53,852 nucleotides of DNA from CAYZQE01 sp964480635. GTDB taxonomy: Bacteria > Pseudomonadota > Gammaproteobacteria > GCA-001735895. The notes below the pieces were generated by a model, which worked only from the letters and a program-made list of their open reading frames with translations, was not told the DNA's origin and did no database searches. Made by a program: the position numbers and the translations under genes. Below are positions 25,422 through 34,614 of this stretch, piece after piece. How positions within the stretch are numbered: the first letter of the stretch is position 1; each line of letters begins with the position of its first letter. The stretch lies in assembly GCA_964480635.1 (NCBI GenBank), contig CAYZQE010000006.1:1-53852 (forward strand). Direction: 5' to 3'.

Positions 25422-27284
25422 ATGGCGTTATTACAAATAGCAGAACCCGGTCAAACGACAAAACCGCACGAGCATTTATTTGCAGCAGGTATTGATTTAG
25501 GTACCACAAATTCTTTAGTGGCAACGGTGCGTAGTGGGCAAGTTGAAACCATAGCCGATGAACAAGGGCAGCATCTTCTGCCATCCGTTGTGCATTATGC
25601 AAAAGATGACAGTATTTTAGTGGGTGCCGAGGCCTATCAATTACTCAGTACAGATTCTTTAAATACCATCGCTTCTGCAAAACGTTTAATTGGGCGAGGC
25701 ATTGAAGATGTGTCTTCTTTAGGCGATCAATTACCCTATGAGTTTGATTCGTCAACGATTGTGCCGCGTATTAAAACCAGACAAGGCGCTAAAACAGCGA
25801 TTGAAGTATCCAGTGAGATTCTTAAAACCTTAGCGCAAAGAGCGACGCTAAGCATGGGTGATGAATTAAAGGGTGTGGTTATAACGGTGCCTGCTTATTT
25901 TGATGATGCACAGCGCCAAGCCACTAGAGACGCTGCAAAATTAGCGCAAATTAACGTATTACGTTTGCTCAATGAGCCTACAGCTGCGGCAGTAGCTTAT
26001 GGTTTAGAGCAAAAGAATGAAGGCGTTATTGCAGTTTATGATTTAGGTGGCGGCACCTTTGATATTTCAGTTTTACGTTTGCATGAAGGCGTATTTGAAG
26101 TGTTGGCAACAGGTGGTAACAGTGCTTTGGGTGGAGATGATTTTGATCATGCCATTGCTCAGTGGGTGATAGAGCAAGCAGACATAAAAAACTTAGACCC
26201 TCAGTTGTCACGTATTGTTATGTTAGCTGCCAAACAGGCGAAAGAAGCTTTAAGCGATAATAATGTTGCTTCTATGGCTATTTTACATGGTGCGATTGAT
26301 TGGAAAGGTGATATAGCTTTAGCGCAGGCAAATGAATTGTTTGAACCTTTAATTAAACAATCCTTAATGGCATGCCGACGTGCTTTACGTGATGCCAAGC
26401 TAGAAAAAACAGAGATTGATAATGTAGTGATGGTCGGTGGTTCGACTCGCGTGCCTTTAGTGAATAAAATGGTGGGTGAGTTTTTTGAGCGTGAGCCATT
26501 AACCAATGTTGACCCTGACCGAGTGGTTGCTATTGGCGCTGCATTACAAGCTGACATGTTAGTTGGCAATAAACCAGATCAAGAAGTGTTATTGCTAGAT
26601 GTCTTGCCCTTGTCGCTTGGTATCGAAACCATGGGCGGCTTGAGTGAAAAAATTATTGCACGCAACACGGCGATACCTGTTGCTAAGGCGCAAGACTTTA
26701 CCACCTATAAAGATGGCCAAACCGCGATGTCTTTTCATGTGGTGCAAGGTGAGCGCGAACTGATTGCTGATTGTCGTTCATTAGCGCGTTTTGAATTACG
26801 TGGCTTTCCACCAATGGTTGCCGGAGCTGCGCGCATTCGTGTCAGCTTTCAAGTCGATGCAGATGGTTTGATGTCGGTATCGGCAGAAGAAACAACCAGT
26901 GGCACTAAAGCCGAAATTATCGTTAAACCATCGCATGGTTTAACTGACAGTGAAATTGAACAGATGCTGATAGACTCTATGAGTTATGCATCAGATGATG
27001 TGGCTGCAAGAACCTTAGCAGAGCAGCAAGTTGAAGCGAAGCGAGTGATAGAAGCATTAGATGCAGCGTTTGCAGAAGACGCGGAAGATTTATTAAGTGC
27101 AGACGAAATTAAAACAATTATTGCTGCACGCGATGATTTAGAAAATCAAATCGAAACAGCAGATTCTGATTTTATTAAAAAGCTTATCAAAAAGGTCGAA
27201 GATGAAAGTGAAAGCTATGTCGCAAGGCGAATGGATGCCAGTGTGCAACAAGTGCTCACCGGTCAAAACATTGAACAGCTTTAA
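25422..27284 (+). CDS. hscA: Hsp70-family chaperone HscA
   Basis: This 620-residue specialised Hsp70 drives cluster release from IscU using ATP. The nucleotide-binding domain has GIDLGTTNSLVATV, VYDLGGGTFDISVL and VMVGGSTRVPLV. The linker VLLLDVLPLSLGIETMGG leads to the substrate-binding domain, which in E. coli recognises the IscU LPPVK motif. Length equals E. coli HscA. Its retention here without an adjacent iscU implies an IscU-like client elsewhere in the genome or a changed client. Confidence 0.96.
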   Translation: MALLQIAEPGQTTKPHEHLFAAGIDLGTTNSLVATVRSGQVETIADEQGQHLLPSVVHYAKDDSILVGAEAYQLLSTDSLNTIASAKRLIGRGIEDVSSLGDQLPYEFDSSTIVPRIKTRQGAKTAIEVSSEILKTLAQRATLSMGDELKGVVITVPAYFDDAQRQATRDAAKLAQINVLRLLNEPTAAAVAYGLEQKNEGVIAVYDLGGGTFDISVLRLHEGVFEVLATGGNSALGGDDFDHAIAQWVIEQADIKNLDPQLSRIVMLAAKQAKEALSDNNVASMAILHGAIDWKGDIALAQANELFEPLIKQSLMACRRALRDAKLEKTEIDNVVMVGGSTRVPLVNKMVGEFFEREPLTNVDPDRVVAIGAALQADMLVGNKPDQEVLLLDVLPLSLGIETMGGLSEKIIARNTAIPVAKAQDFTTYKDGQTAMSFHVVQGERELIADCRSLARFELRGFPPMVAGAARIRVSFQVDADGLMSVSAEETTSGTKAEIIVKPSHGLTDSEIEQMLIDSMSYASDDVAARTLAEQQVEAKRVIEALDAAFAEDAEDLLSADEIKTIIAARDDLENQIETADSDFIKKLIKKVEDESESYVARRMDASVQQVLTGQNIEQL

Positions 27285-27312
27285 CCAAATTTATTTTATT
27301 TAGAGAAACAAC

Positions 27313-27651
27313 ATGCCCCAGTTAATTATTTTACCTCACGAAGAAATTTGCCCAGACGGCATAATGATAGAAGTCGAAGAAGGCGTTTCAATTTGTGATG
27401 CGATGCTTAATAACGATATTCACATCGAACATGCCTGCGAAAAGTCATGTGCCTGTACCACGTGCCATGTGTATATTCGTGAAGGCTTTGATGACTTAGT
27501 TGCGTCAGATGAAGATGAAGATGATTATTTAGATAAAGCGTGGGGTTTAGACCCTGATTCTCGCTTAAGTTGTCAGGCAAAAGTGACAAAAGCAAACTTA
27601 GTGATTGAGATTCCAAAATACACGATTAATATGGTTTCAGAGAATCATTGA
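27313..27651 (+). CDS. fdx: [2Fe-2S] ferredoxin, ISC type
   Basis: This 112-residue adrenodoxin-like ferredoxin supplies electrons for Fe-S assembly. The cluster ligands are Cys42, Cys48, Cys51 and Cys87 (ACEKSCACTTC and LSCQAK), the standard pattern. An additional Cys46 inside the motif is also typical of ISC ferredoxins. It is the last gene of the cluster. The small iscX gene that often follows is absent. Confidence 0.96.
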   Translation: MPQLIILPHEEICPDGIMIEVEEGVSICDAMLNNDIHIEHACEKSCACTTCHVYIREGFDDLVASDEDEDDYLDKAWGLDPDSRLSCQAKVTKANLVIEIPKYTINMVSENH

Positions 27652-27732
27652 TCAAATATAATGATTGCCTTTGTGGGCTTGAATTTAGAGCCGTATCAAG
27701 TGAACATTATTAAACCCTAATTTTCCATTGAT

Positions 27733-27772
27733 ATTAGCGGCGCTTTTCATTATGATGCGCGGCTAATTTTTT
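27733..27772 (+). terminator. terminator after the isc operon
   Basis: ATTAGCGGCGC and GCGCGGCTAAT pair as an 11-bp stem with one central G-G mismatch, followed by TTTTTTG. It lies 80 bp after fdx and closes the isc transcript before fusA. Confidence 0.75.
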
Positions 27773-27868
27773 GTATTCTTTATGCTTTGTATTACTTCAT
27801 GTATTTACGAGGCTTTCGTCCTGCTTTAAATACTATTTAAAGCGTTAATTAACACTTGTGAACTCATT

Positions 27869-29956
27869 ATGGCTGTCAATCTAGACCTCTACCGAAATAT
27901 CGGTATTTTTGCTCACGTTGATGCTGGTAAAACCACCACCACAGAACGTATTTTAAACCTTACTGGTAAGACACATAAAATCGGTGAAGTACATGATGGC
28001 GAAGCCACAACTGACTTCATGGAGCAAGAGCAAGAGCGCGGCATTACTATCCAGTCTGCGGCAACATCTTGTGAGTGGAAAGGCCATAGATTAAACATCA
28101 TTGACACACCAGGTCACGTTGATTTCACCATTGAAGTGTATCGTTCACTTAAAGTGTTAGACGGTGGTGTGGGTGTATTTTGTGGTTCTGGTGGTGTTGA
28201 GCCTCAATCAGAAACTAACTGGCGTTATGCCAACGAATCAGCAGTTGCGCGTGTTATTTTAGTTAATAAATTAGACCGTATTGGTGCTGATTTTTACCGT
28301 GTTGTCGCTCAAGTTAAAGAAATTTTAGGCGCTAATGCAGTACCTTTAGTATTACCGATTGGCGTTGAAGATGAGTTTATTGGTCTTGTTGACTTATTAA
28401 CACGCAAAGCTTGGATATGGGACGACATTAAAGATCCAACGGCTTATCGTGTTGAAGACGTACCTGCTGATATGACAGATATCGTAGAAAAATACCGTGA
28501 AGAATTAGTTGAAGCATCTCTAGATCAAGACGATGATTTAATGGAAGCGTATTTAGAAGGTGAGCAGCCTTCAATCGAAGACGTTAAGCGTTGTATTCGC
28601 GAAGCGACAATCAAATTAGAAATGTTCCCAACCTTGTGTGGTTCTGCCTTTAAAAACAAAGGTGTTCAGTTGTTATTGGATGCAGTTATTGATTATCTGC
28701 CTTCACCGACTGATGTTATCCCTCAGCCAGAAGTTGATTTAGATGGTGTTGAGACAGGTGAAAGAGCGATTGTTGACCCTGACTTACCGGTTCGTGCCTT
28801 AGCGTTCAAAATTATGGATGACCGTTTTGGAGCATTAACCTTTACGCGTATCTATTCTGGTACAGTTAAAAAAGGCGATAACTTATTAAACACATTTACT
28901 GGTAAAACTGAGCGTATCGGTCGTATCGTAGAAATGCATGCTAATGAGCGTATGGAATTAGATTCATGCCAAGCGGGCGACATTGTTGCTTTTGTTGGTT
29001 TGAAGAACACGCAAACGGGTCACACATTATGTGATATTAAAAAGCCAGCGACGCTTGAGCCAATGGTATTCCCTGATCCAGTCATCTCGATTGCGATTTC
29101 ACCTAAAGATAAAGGTGGCTCTGAAAAGATGGGTACAGCACTGAATAAAATGACTAAGGAAGATCCATCATTCCGCGTTGAGACAGATCAAGAGTCTGGT
29201 GAAACAATTTTACGTGGTATGGGTGAATTACACTTAGACATTAAAATTGATATCTTAAACAGAACTCATGGTGTTGATGTTGAAGTGGGCAAGCCTCAAG
29301 TGGCATACCGCGAAACAATCACGCAAAAAATCGAAGATTCTTACACACATAAGAAGCAGTCAGGTGGTTCTGGTCAGTTTGGTAAGATTGACTACATCAT
29401 CGAGCCTGGTGAGAAGAATTCTGGTTTTGAGTTTGAATCTAAAGTAACGGGTGGTAATGTACCTCGCGAATTTTGGCCTGCTGTTGAAAAAGGCTTTAAG
29501 AGCATGATTGGTACGGGTACTTTGGCTGGTTTTCCATTATTGGATATTAAAGTCATCTTAACCGACGGTGGCTTCCATGCAGTGGATTCATCAGCAGTTG
29601 CCTTTGAAATTGCAGCCAGAGCGGCATATCGTCAATCTATACCTAAGGCGAAGCCTCAGTTATTAGAGCCTATTATGAAAGTTGATGTGTTCACACCTGA
29701 TGATCACGTTGGTGACGTTATTGGTGATCTTAACCGTCGCCGCGCCATGATCTTAGGCCAAGACTCAAGCCCAAGTGGAACACGTGTTAAAGCACATGTA
29801 CCATTAAGTGAAATGTTTGGTTATATTGGTGACTTACGTACAATGACTTCAGGTCGTGGTCAATTCTCTATGGAATTTGAACACTATGCTGCATGTCCTA
29901 AAAACGTAGCTGAAGGCGTTATTGCTGAAGTGAAAGAGCGTGACGCTAAGAAATAA
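27869..29956 (+). CDS. fusA: elongation factor G, second-paralogue type
   Basis: This 695-residue translational GTPase moves tRNA-mRNA through the ribosome or helps ribosome recycling. The GTPase motifs are AHVDAGKTTTTERIL (G1), RGITIQSAA (G2), DTPGHVDFT (G3) and VNKLDRIGAD (G4), with domains II-V following in normal order. Features such as GVFCGSGGVEPQSETNWRYA and LRGMGELHLDIKIDIL resemble the second EF-G of Pseudomonas (FusB/EF-G1B) and Vibrio (FusA2). It is not in the str operon with rpsL-rpsG-tuf, which supports the paralogue view. Whether another fusA exists cannot be seen here. Confidence 0.93.
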   Translation: MAVNLDLYRNIGIFAHVDAGKTTTTERILNLTGKTHKIGEVHDGEATTDFMEQEQERGITIQSAATSCEWKGHRLNIIDTPGHVDFTIEVYRSLKVLDGGVGVFCGSGGVEPQSETNWRYANESAVARVILVNKLDRIGADFYRVVAQVKEILGANAVPLVLPIGVEDEFIGLVDLLTRKAWIWDDIKDPTAYRVEDVPADMTDIVEKYREELVEASLDQDDDLMEAYLEGEQPSIEDVKRCIREATIKLEMFPTLCGSAFKNKGVQLLLDAVIDYLPSPTDVIPQPEVDLDGVETGERAIVDPDLPVRALAFKIMDDRFGALTFTRIYSGTVKKGDNLLNTFTGKTERIGRIVEMHANERMELDSCQAGDIVAFVGLKNTQTGHTLCDIKKPATLEPMVFPDPVISIAISPKDKGGSEKMGTALNKMTKEDPSFRVETDQESGETILRGMGELHLDIKIDILNRTHGVDVEVGKPQVAYRETITQKIEDSYTHKKQSGGSGQFGKIDYIIEPGEKNSGFEFESKVTGGNVPREFWPAVEKGFKSMIGTGTLAGFPLLDIKVILTDGGFHAVDSSAVAFEIAARAAYRQSIPKAKPQLLEPIMKVDVFTPDDHVGDVIGDLNRRRAMILGQDSSPSGTRVKAHVPLSEMFGYIGDLRTMTSGRGQFSMEFEHYAACPKNVAEGVIAEVKERDAKK

Positions 29957-29974
29957 TTTATAAGTGTTACGAAA

Positions 29975-30006
29975 TAAAAAAGCCCCGCTAGTCGGGGCTT
30001 TTTTTA
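29975..30006 (+). terminator. terminator after fusA
   Basis: AAAAAAGCCCCG and CGGGGCTTTTTT flank a 5-base loop, ending in a run of seven T. This is a strong Rho-independent terminator 19 bp after the fusA stop. Confidence 0.92.
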
Positions 30007-30155
30007 TTCCAGAACAAAAAGACATTCACCACATCCATGTGGCTTGGCTTTTTTTATTCCAGAACAAAGCACCCTTTATGGACTCCTGTCCAACGGGTAT
30101 AAGTGCATCCATGCACAAAAGACATTCACCACATCCATGTGGCTTGGCTTTTTTT
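29996..30155. repeat. cluster of terminator-like direct repeats
   Basis: A 39-bp sequence containing GACATTCACCACATCCATGT then GGCTTGGCTTTTTTT occurs exactly twice (30017-30055 and 30117-30155), with a 100-bp offset. A second unit, GGCTTTTTTTATTCCAGAAC plus AAA, occurs at 29996-30018 and 30046-30068. Each long copy holds a small hairpin (CCACATCCATGTGG) followed by a T-run. A related hairpin, GTGCATCCATGCAC, lies at 30103-30116. The stretch looks like repeated copying of a terminator and does not look coding. From 30156 to 30379 I see no gene. Confidence 0.8.
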
Positions 30156-30379
30156 GCCCTTAGCAAAATGACTTTCATTACATCTGAGTGGAATGGCACT
30201 AAGTTAAGCCGCTTTAGAACGCTTTTTCTCGTGAGCTAAAATGCCTTGAATTTCGTGCCTTAGAACCATCATTAACCAGAATGGTTTAGGCCTCCTTTTT
30301 ACCACTCGTGGTTCCCACTTCTCTAGAAAATTTCAGTTAAAGCTATTGATTAGAGTAGCAGAACAGCGCAAGTTAGGAG

Positions 30380-31462
30380 TTACTCATCTGGCTCTGCATA
30401 TTTTTCATTAATATTAATTAATTCTGGTAACACTTTTTCAAAGCAATCAACCAGAAATGGATCGAAATCTTCATTTTTTCTTTGCAGTATAAATTCTATC
30501 GCCTTGTCCAAAGGCCATGCACTTTTATAGGGGCGTTTAGAAATTAGCGCATCAAAAACATCGGCAATAGCGGCTATTCGCGCACTTAATGGTATTTCAT
30601 CGCCTTTAATGCCATTTGGATAGCCCTTACCATTCCATTTTTCATGATGATTTAAAGCAATGTCGTATGCCATTAACATAAGGTCAGAGTCATCATTTGA
30701 TAATATTTCGGCACCAATAGTGACGTGTGTTTTCATTATCTCCCATTCTTCAGCATTAAAAGAGCCTGGTTTTAATAAAACACTATCACTAATGCCTATT
30801 TTGCCAATATCGTGCATGGTCGACGCGTTAAGAATGAGGTTGCATTCATAGTCAGATAAGCCCGCCGCTTTACCAATAATGGCACTTATTTTACTCATTC
30901 TAACAATGTGTAAACCTGTTTCATTATCTCGGTATTCTGCTGCTTGTCCTAGTCTTCTAACAACTTGCAAACGAGTATGCTCTAATTCTTCGGTACGCTT
31001 AAAAACTTCCTTTTCTAATATTTCTTTTTGATTACGCATATAATTAAAGGCTTGACGTACCTTTAATAAGTTATGTACCCGCGATAGTACCTCACGCACA
31101 TGAAATGGCTTAGTTACATAATCTTGTGCACCACCATCTAAGGCACGCTGACAAAACTCTGAAGTGCTTTGTGCCGTTAACACTAAAATGGGGACTGAGT
31201 CATTTTCAAGGTGCGGCTTCAGTTTTTGCATCACTTCATAACCATCTAAATGAGGCATATTAATGTCTAACAAAATAAGGTCTATTGAATGCTCTAAAAA
31301 AAGTGGTTCGACTTGACGAGAATCCTGTGTCGATATAACGTGACTGTATCCTTGAGAATCTAAAATCCCCTCCATCAAAATGACATTCGCAGGCTCATCA
31401 TCAACAATTAAAATATGCGATGAGAGTAAATCGTTGCTTTCTATAGATAAGGTATTATTCAT
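30380..31462 (-). CDS. response regulator with HD-GYP domain (RpfG-like)
   Basis: This 360-residue cytoplasmic two-domain regulator probably hydrolyses cyclic di-GMP. Residues 15-130 are a receiver domain with DDE (21-23), phosphoacceptor Asp66 (LLDINMP) and Lys118 (TKPF). A helical linker follows. Residues about 165-350 form an HD-GYP phosphodiesterase with MHDIGKIG (His217-Asp218), NHHEKW and GKGYPNG (GYP at 280-282), so the metal site appears intact. It is the last gene of the four-gene signalling operon, 13 bp after the hybrid kinase, and is its most likely output. Confidence 0.93.
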   Translation of the reverse strand: MNNTLSIESNDLLSSHILIVDDEPANVILMEGILDSQGYSHVISTQDSRQVEPLFLEHSIDLILLDINMPHLDGYEVMQKLKPHLENDSVPILVLTAQSTSEFCQRALDGGAQDYVTKPFHVREVLSRVHNLLKVRQAFNYMRNQKEILEKEVFKRTEELEHTRLQVVRRLGQAAEYRDNETGLHIVRMSKISAIIGKAAGLSDYECNLILNASTMHDIGKIGISDSVLLKPGSFNAEEWEIMKTHVTIGAEILSNDDSDLMLMAYDIALNHHEKWNGKGYPNGIKGDEIPLSARIAAIADVFDALISKRPYKSAWPLDKAIEFILQRKNEDFDPFLVDCFEKVLPELININEKYAEPDE

Positions 31463-31475
31463 AGGTTACTCTAAT

Positions 31476-34220
31476 TTATCGACTAAAATACTTAACGGTA
31501 TTAAGCAAAGTATCAATATCAATTGGTTTTGTTAAATAGGCATCAAATCCTGCCTCCAGCCCTTTTTTAATATCACTGACTGACGAATTAGCGCTTAATG
31601 CGACAATGGGAATATGCTTTGTTGCGTTATCTTCGCGTATTTTTTTTAATACTTCATAGCCATCCATTGCAAGCAATTGCATATCAAGTAAAATAAATTG
31701 TGGCAACTTTTCTTTGGCCATAGCTAAGCCTAAAAAGGGCTCATGAGCACTATAAAAGCGTATCGTTGCTTTATCTTGAATTATTTTTTCTACTAAGCGT
31801 AAGTTAACGGGGTTATCTTCGATGTATAAAAAACATTGCTCATTTTGAGGTTTTTCAAGGGCAGGGCTTACAAAGTCAGGTTCACTGTTTTGTTGTCGCA
31901 ATGGGTTAAGGTTTGGTGGAATGGTTAATTTTTCATTAGTTAAGTCAACCCAAAATGTACATCCCTCATTAGGCGGCGACTCAACACCAATTTTTCCGCC
32001 CATTAACTCAACCAAATTTTTAGTAATCACTAACCCGATGCCCGTACCTTCTATTTCAGAGCCTTCAACACCTAAACGATTAAAGGGTTGAAATAATGAT
32101 TCTATTTGGCTTTCATCTAAACCTTCCCCTGTGTCTACTATTTCGATATGAGTTTCATGTGAGCTTTGTGCTAGCGTATTAACCTGAATCGAGCCATTTG
32201 TAACATTGTACTTTATGGCGTTCGTTAATAAGTTTAATAATACTTGTTTGAGTCGTGTGTGGTCGGCATACACGACTTGTGTTGGTAATTCATCCTGTTC
32301 TCGCAGGTATGCCACGCCCTCGTTTGCGAGTTTGATATTTATGCCCTTCTTTTCAGCTAACACGGTAACTATACTAACGCATTCTAACAAAACGGCATTT
32401 AAATCAACTGGCTCCATAGATAAGCGAATACTACCTGCTTCTATTTTTGCTAAATCTAAAATTTCATTAACCAACTCTAAAAGATGACGCCCTCCCTTAA
32501 GGATTTCATTCACGTTATTATACTGCTTATCATTAAGCGGGCTTTTAGCCGATGTCAGCATTAGCAATTGAGAGAACCCTATAACTGCATTTAAAGGCGT
32601 TCGTAGTTCGTGGCTCATGTTATTTAAAAAGTCTGATTTTGCTTGGTTCGCTCGATCTGCCTCGATTTTAGCTTCCAATAGTTCTTCTTCTATTTTTTTA
32701 CGTTGCGTAATATCACGCATCGTTGCTGAAAAAAAACGATCATTACCTGAAGTCCAACTGGATATAGATATATCCATAGGAAATACAGTGCCGTCCTTTC
32801 TTAAACCTTCCAATTCAACTGTTTTACTCAATAATTTACTGAGGTGTCCCTCCAACACTCGTTCAAACCCTTTCATGTGTGCCACGATGTATTTATCGGG
32901 AATAAGCAAGGAGACTGGTTTACCTAAAATCTCTTGGCTATCATAACCAAAAATAGTTTTAACGCTTTTATTCCACGATAAAATAAGGCCACGTTGGTCG
33001 GCCGATATAATCGCCTCATTTGCGGTACGAGTGACCGAAGAAAAACGCTGTTCATTCGACTTCATGCAACGAAATAACTCCATTAACACTTTCGAACGTT
33101 CGGCTTTTGCAATCACCGAAGTATAGAATAAACCGGCATCAATTGGCTTACTCATAAAGTCTTCGCTACCCGACTGAGCTGCTTTCATTCGGTTGGTCAT
33201 TTCAGCATGAGAGGTAAAGTATAAAATAGGGATTAATAAAAATTCACCACCCATTTGTCGAATCGTTGAACCTAATTCAAAGCCATTACATTCTGGCATA
33301 TTAATATCCAAAATAACAACATCTGGCTTAAACTCAATCATAGTAGAGACCGCTAACATAGGGTCTGAAATAAAGCGAGTAACAACCCCTTTCTCTTCTA
33401 AAACTAACTGACAAAACTCCCTAATTTCTGGGTCATCATCAACTAATAATACTCGATATTTTTGCGTTTTTTCTGTTTCGATAAGACGATTTAAAAGCTC
33501 GACTAACTGAAGAATGTCTACTGGTTTAACTATGTAACCGTTAGAGCCACCACGAATAGCTTCTAATCGCGCCTGAAAGTCATCTCTAACTGAAATAAAA
33601 ATAACGGGGCAGTTTAATACGTTTTGTTGACGCAATTGTTGAGTGAATTTTAACCCTGTATTATTACCGTCCGCAAAAGCAATATCCATAATCACGGCCA
33701 TGGGTGGCTGCAAATTAATTGCTTCTTCTAACAGGCTAGGATGCTCTAGCAAAGTCACTGAAAAACCAAAATTTGTTAGTAATTGCCCTAACATGTTAGA
33801 TTGCTCAATATCATCATCTACAATGATAATGCCTTTTTCGTTAAGCGATGTGGTCAATTGAAGCGCCGCTTCCATTGAATCGAGCCTAGTATTCTCTTCG
33901 GCATGGGTATTATTTAACCCTTCGCTATCTAGTTGGCGCAACTTTACTATAAACTGCTGAATAAATTGCTTATCTTTAGTCGAGGGAAGTGTTTGGTGGC
34001 GTAACAAATCTAGGCAGGTAAGTTCTAACTCTTTTGCTACGCGACCTAAAGAATGAAACCCATGAGTGCCAGCAGAACCGCTTAATTTATGGGCTAAATT
34101 GGCGACTTCTTGTAACGAACCTATCGATTCTTCTATTTGAGCAATTTTAGTTGGTAATTTTTCTGCATAAGCGGCATTTAATGCCGCTAATTTACTCATA
34201 ATACTGCTATCTTGAGGCAT
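31476..34220 (-). CDS. multi-domain hybrid histidine kinase with N-terminal HPt
   Basis: This cytoplasmic kinase of about 914 residues has no TM segment. Domains in order: an HPt-like domain near 1-105 (LAHKLSGSAGTHGF carries the histidine); REC1 near 130-245 (DDD, MDIAFADG, KPVD); REC2 near 255-370 (VDDDPEIREF, LDINMPECNG, SKPID); PAS near 385-505; HisKA (SHELRTPLNAVIGF) near 535-595; HATPase (NLLTNAIKY, DTGEGLD, GTGIGLVI); and a third REC at the C terminus (LLDMQLLAMDG, TKPID). ATG at 34220 shares a base with the preceding stop (TAATG). An alternative TTG lies five codons upstream. The parts needed for a phosphorelay are combined in one chain. Confidence 0.92.
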   Translation of the reverse strand: MPQDSSIMSKLAALNAAYAEKLPTKIAQIEESIGSLQEVANLAHKLSGSAGTHGFHSLGRVAKELELTCLDLLRHQTLPSTKDKQFIQQFIVKLRQLDSEGLNNTHAEENTRLDSMEAALQLTTSLNEKGIIIVDDDIEQSNMLGQLLTNFGFSVTLLEHPSLLEEAINLQPPMAVIMDIAFADGNNTGLKFTQQLRQQNVLNCPVIFISVRDDFQARLEAIRGGSNGYIVKPVDILQLVELLNRLIETEKTQKYRVLLVDDDPEIREFCQLVLEEKGVVTRFISDPMLAVSTMIEFKPDVVILDINMPECNGFELGSTIRQMGGEFLLIPILYFTSHAEMTNRMKAAQSGSEDFMSKPIDAGLFYTSVIAKAERSKVLMELFRCMKSNEQRFSSVTRTANEAIISADQRGLILSWNKSVKTIFGYDSQEILGKPVSLLIPDKYIVAHMKGFERVLEGHLSKLLSKTVELEGLRKDGTVFPMDISISSWTSGNDRFFSATMRDITQRKKIEEELLEAKIEADRANQAKSDFLNNMSHELRTPLNAVIGFSQLLMLTSAKSPLNDKQYNNVNEILKGGRHLLELVNEILDLAKIEAGSIRLSMEPVDLNAVLLECVSIVTVLAEKKGINIKLANEGVAYLREQDELPTQVVYADHTRLKQVLLNLLTNAIKYNVTNGSIQVNTLAQSSHETHIEIVDTGEGLDESQIESLFQPFNRLGVEGSEIEGTGIGLVITKNLVELMGGKIGVESPPNEGCTFWVDLTNEKLTIPPNLNPLRQQNSEPDFVSPALEKPQNEQCFLYIEDNPVNLRLVEKIIQDKATIRFYSAHEPFLGLAMAKEKLPQFILLDMQLLAMDGYEVLKKIREDNATKHIPIVALSANSSVSDIKKGLEAGFDAYLTKPIDIDTLLNTVKYFSR

Positions 34221-34600
34221 TAGCGTTTTTTCCAAGCTTCTCTAATTTGATCCGATAATGTCATCGGATCAAACGGCTTTGCGATCACTTCTAAGGCGCC
34301 TAAATCTTTATACCCTTCAACTTCACTTGCTTGAATTTTAGCCGTCATAAAAATAACAGGTGTTTGAGATGTTTCTGGTATTTTTCTTAAATGAAGTAAT
34401 GTTTCTGGTCCGCCCATTCTTGGCATCATGACATCCAATAACAATAAATCGGGTTTAAACTGAGGAGCTTCTTTCAGTGCTTGCTCACCCGAACTGCAAC
34501 TTTTAAGTGTAAAGCCACCAATAGCTTCAAGTGCTAATTGAGCAACTTCTCGAATATCATCTTCATCTTCTACATGAAGAATTTTGATTAAATCTGTCAT
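34220..34600 (-). CDS. single-domain response regulator (CheY-like)
   Basis: This 126-residue stand-alone receiver domain has the acidic pair in VEDEDDIRE, phosphoacceptor Asp in LLLLDVMMPRMGG, Thr in FMTAK and Lys in AKPFDP. It has no output domain, so it probably shuttles phosphate between the two hybrid kinases or acts by protein contact. It sits between the two kinase genes, overlapping the downstream one by one base and lying 14 bp after the upstream one. Confidence 0.93.
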   Translation of the reverse strand: MTDLIKILHVEDEDDIREVAQLALEAIGGFTLKSCSSGEQALKEAPQFKPDLLLLDVMMPRMGGPETLLHLRKIPETSQTPVIFMTAKIQASEVEGYKDLGALEVIAKPFDPMTLSDQIREAWKKR

Positions 34601-34614
34601 TTTTAAGTCTTTTT

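Noticed and set aside
29964..30239. A 91-codon plus-strand frame after fusA.
   Set aside because: It is made of the terminator and duplicated repeat units, so the encoded peptide repeats the DNA repeat and has no ribosome-binding site.
29957..30379. Repeats considered as a CRISPR array.
   Set aside because: Only two long copies, 100 bp apart, each ending in a T-run with a terminator-like hairpin; no regular spacer structure or cas genes.
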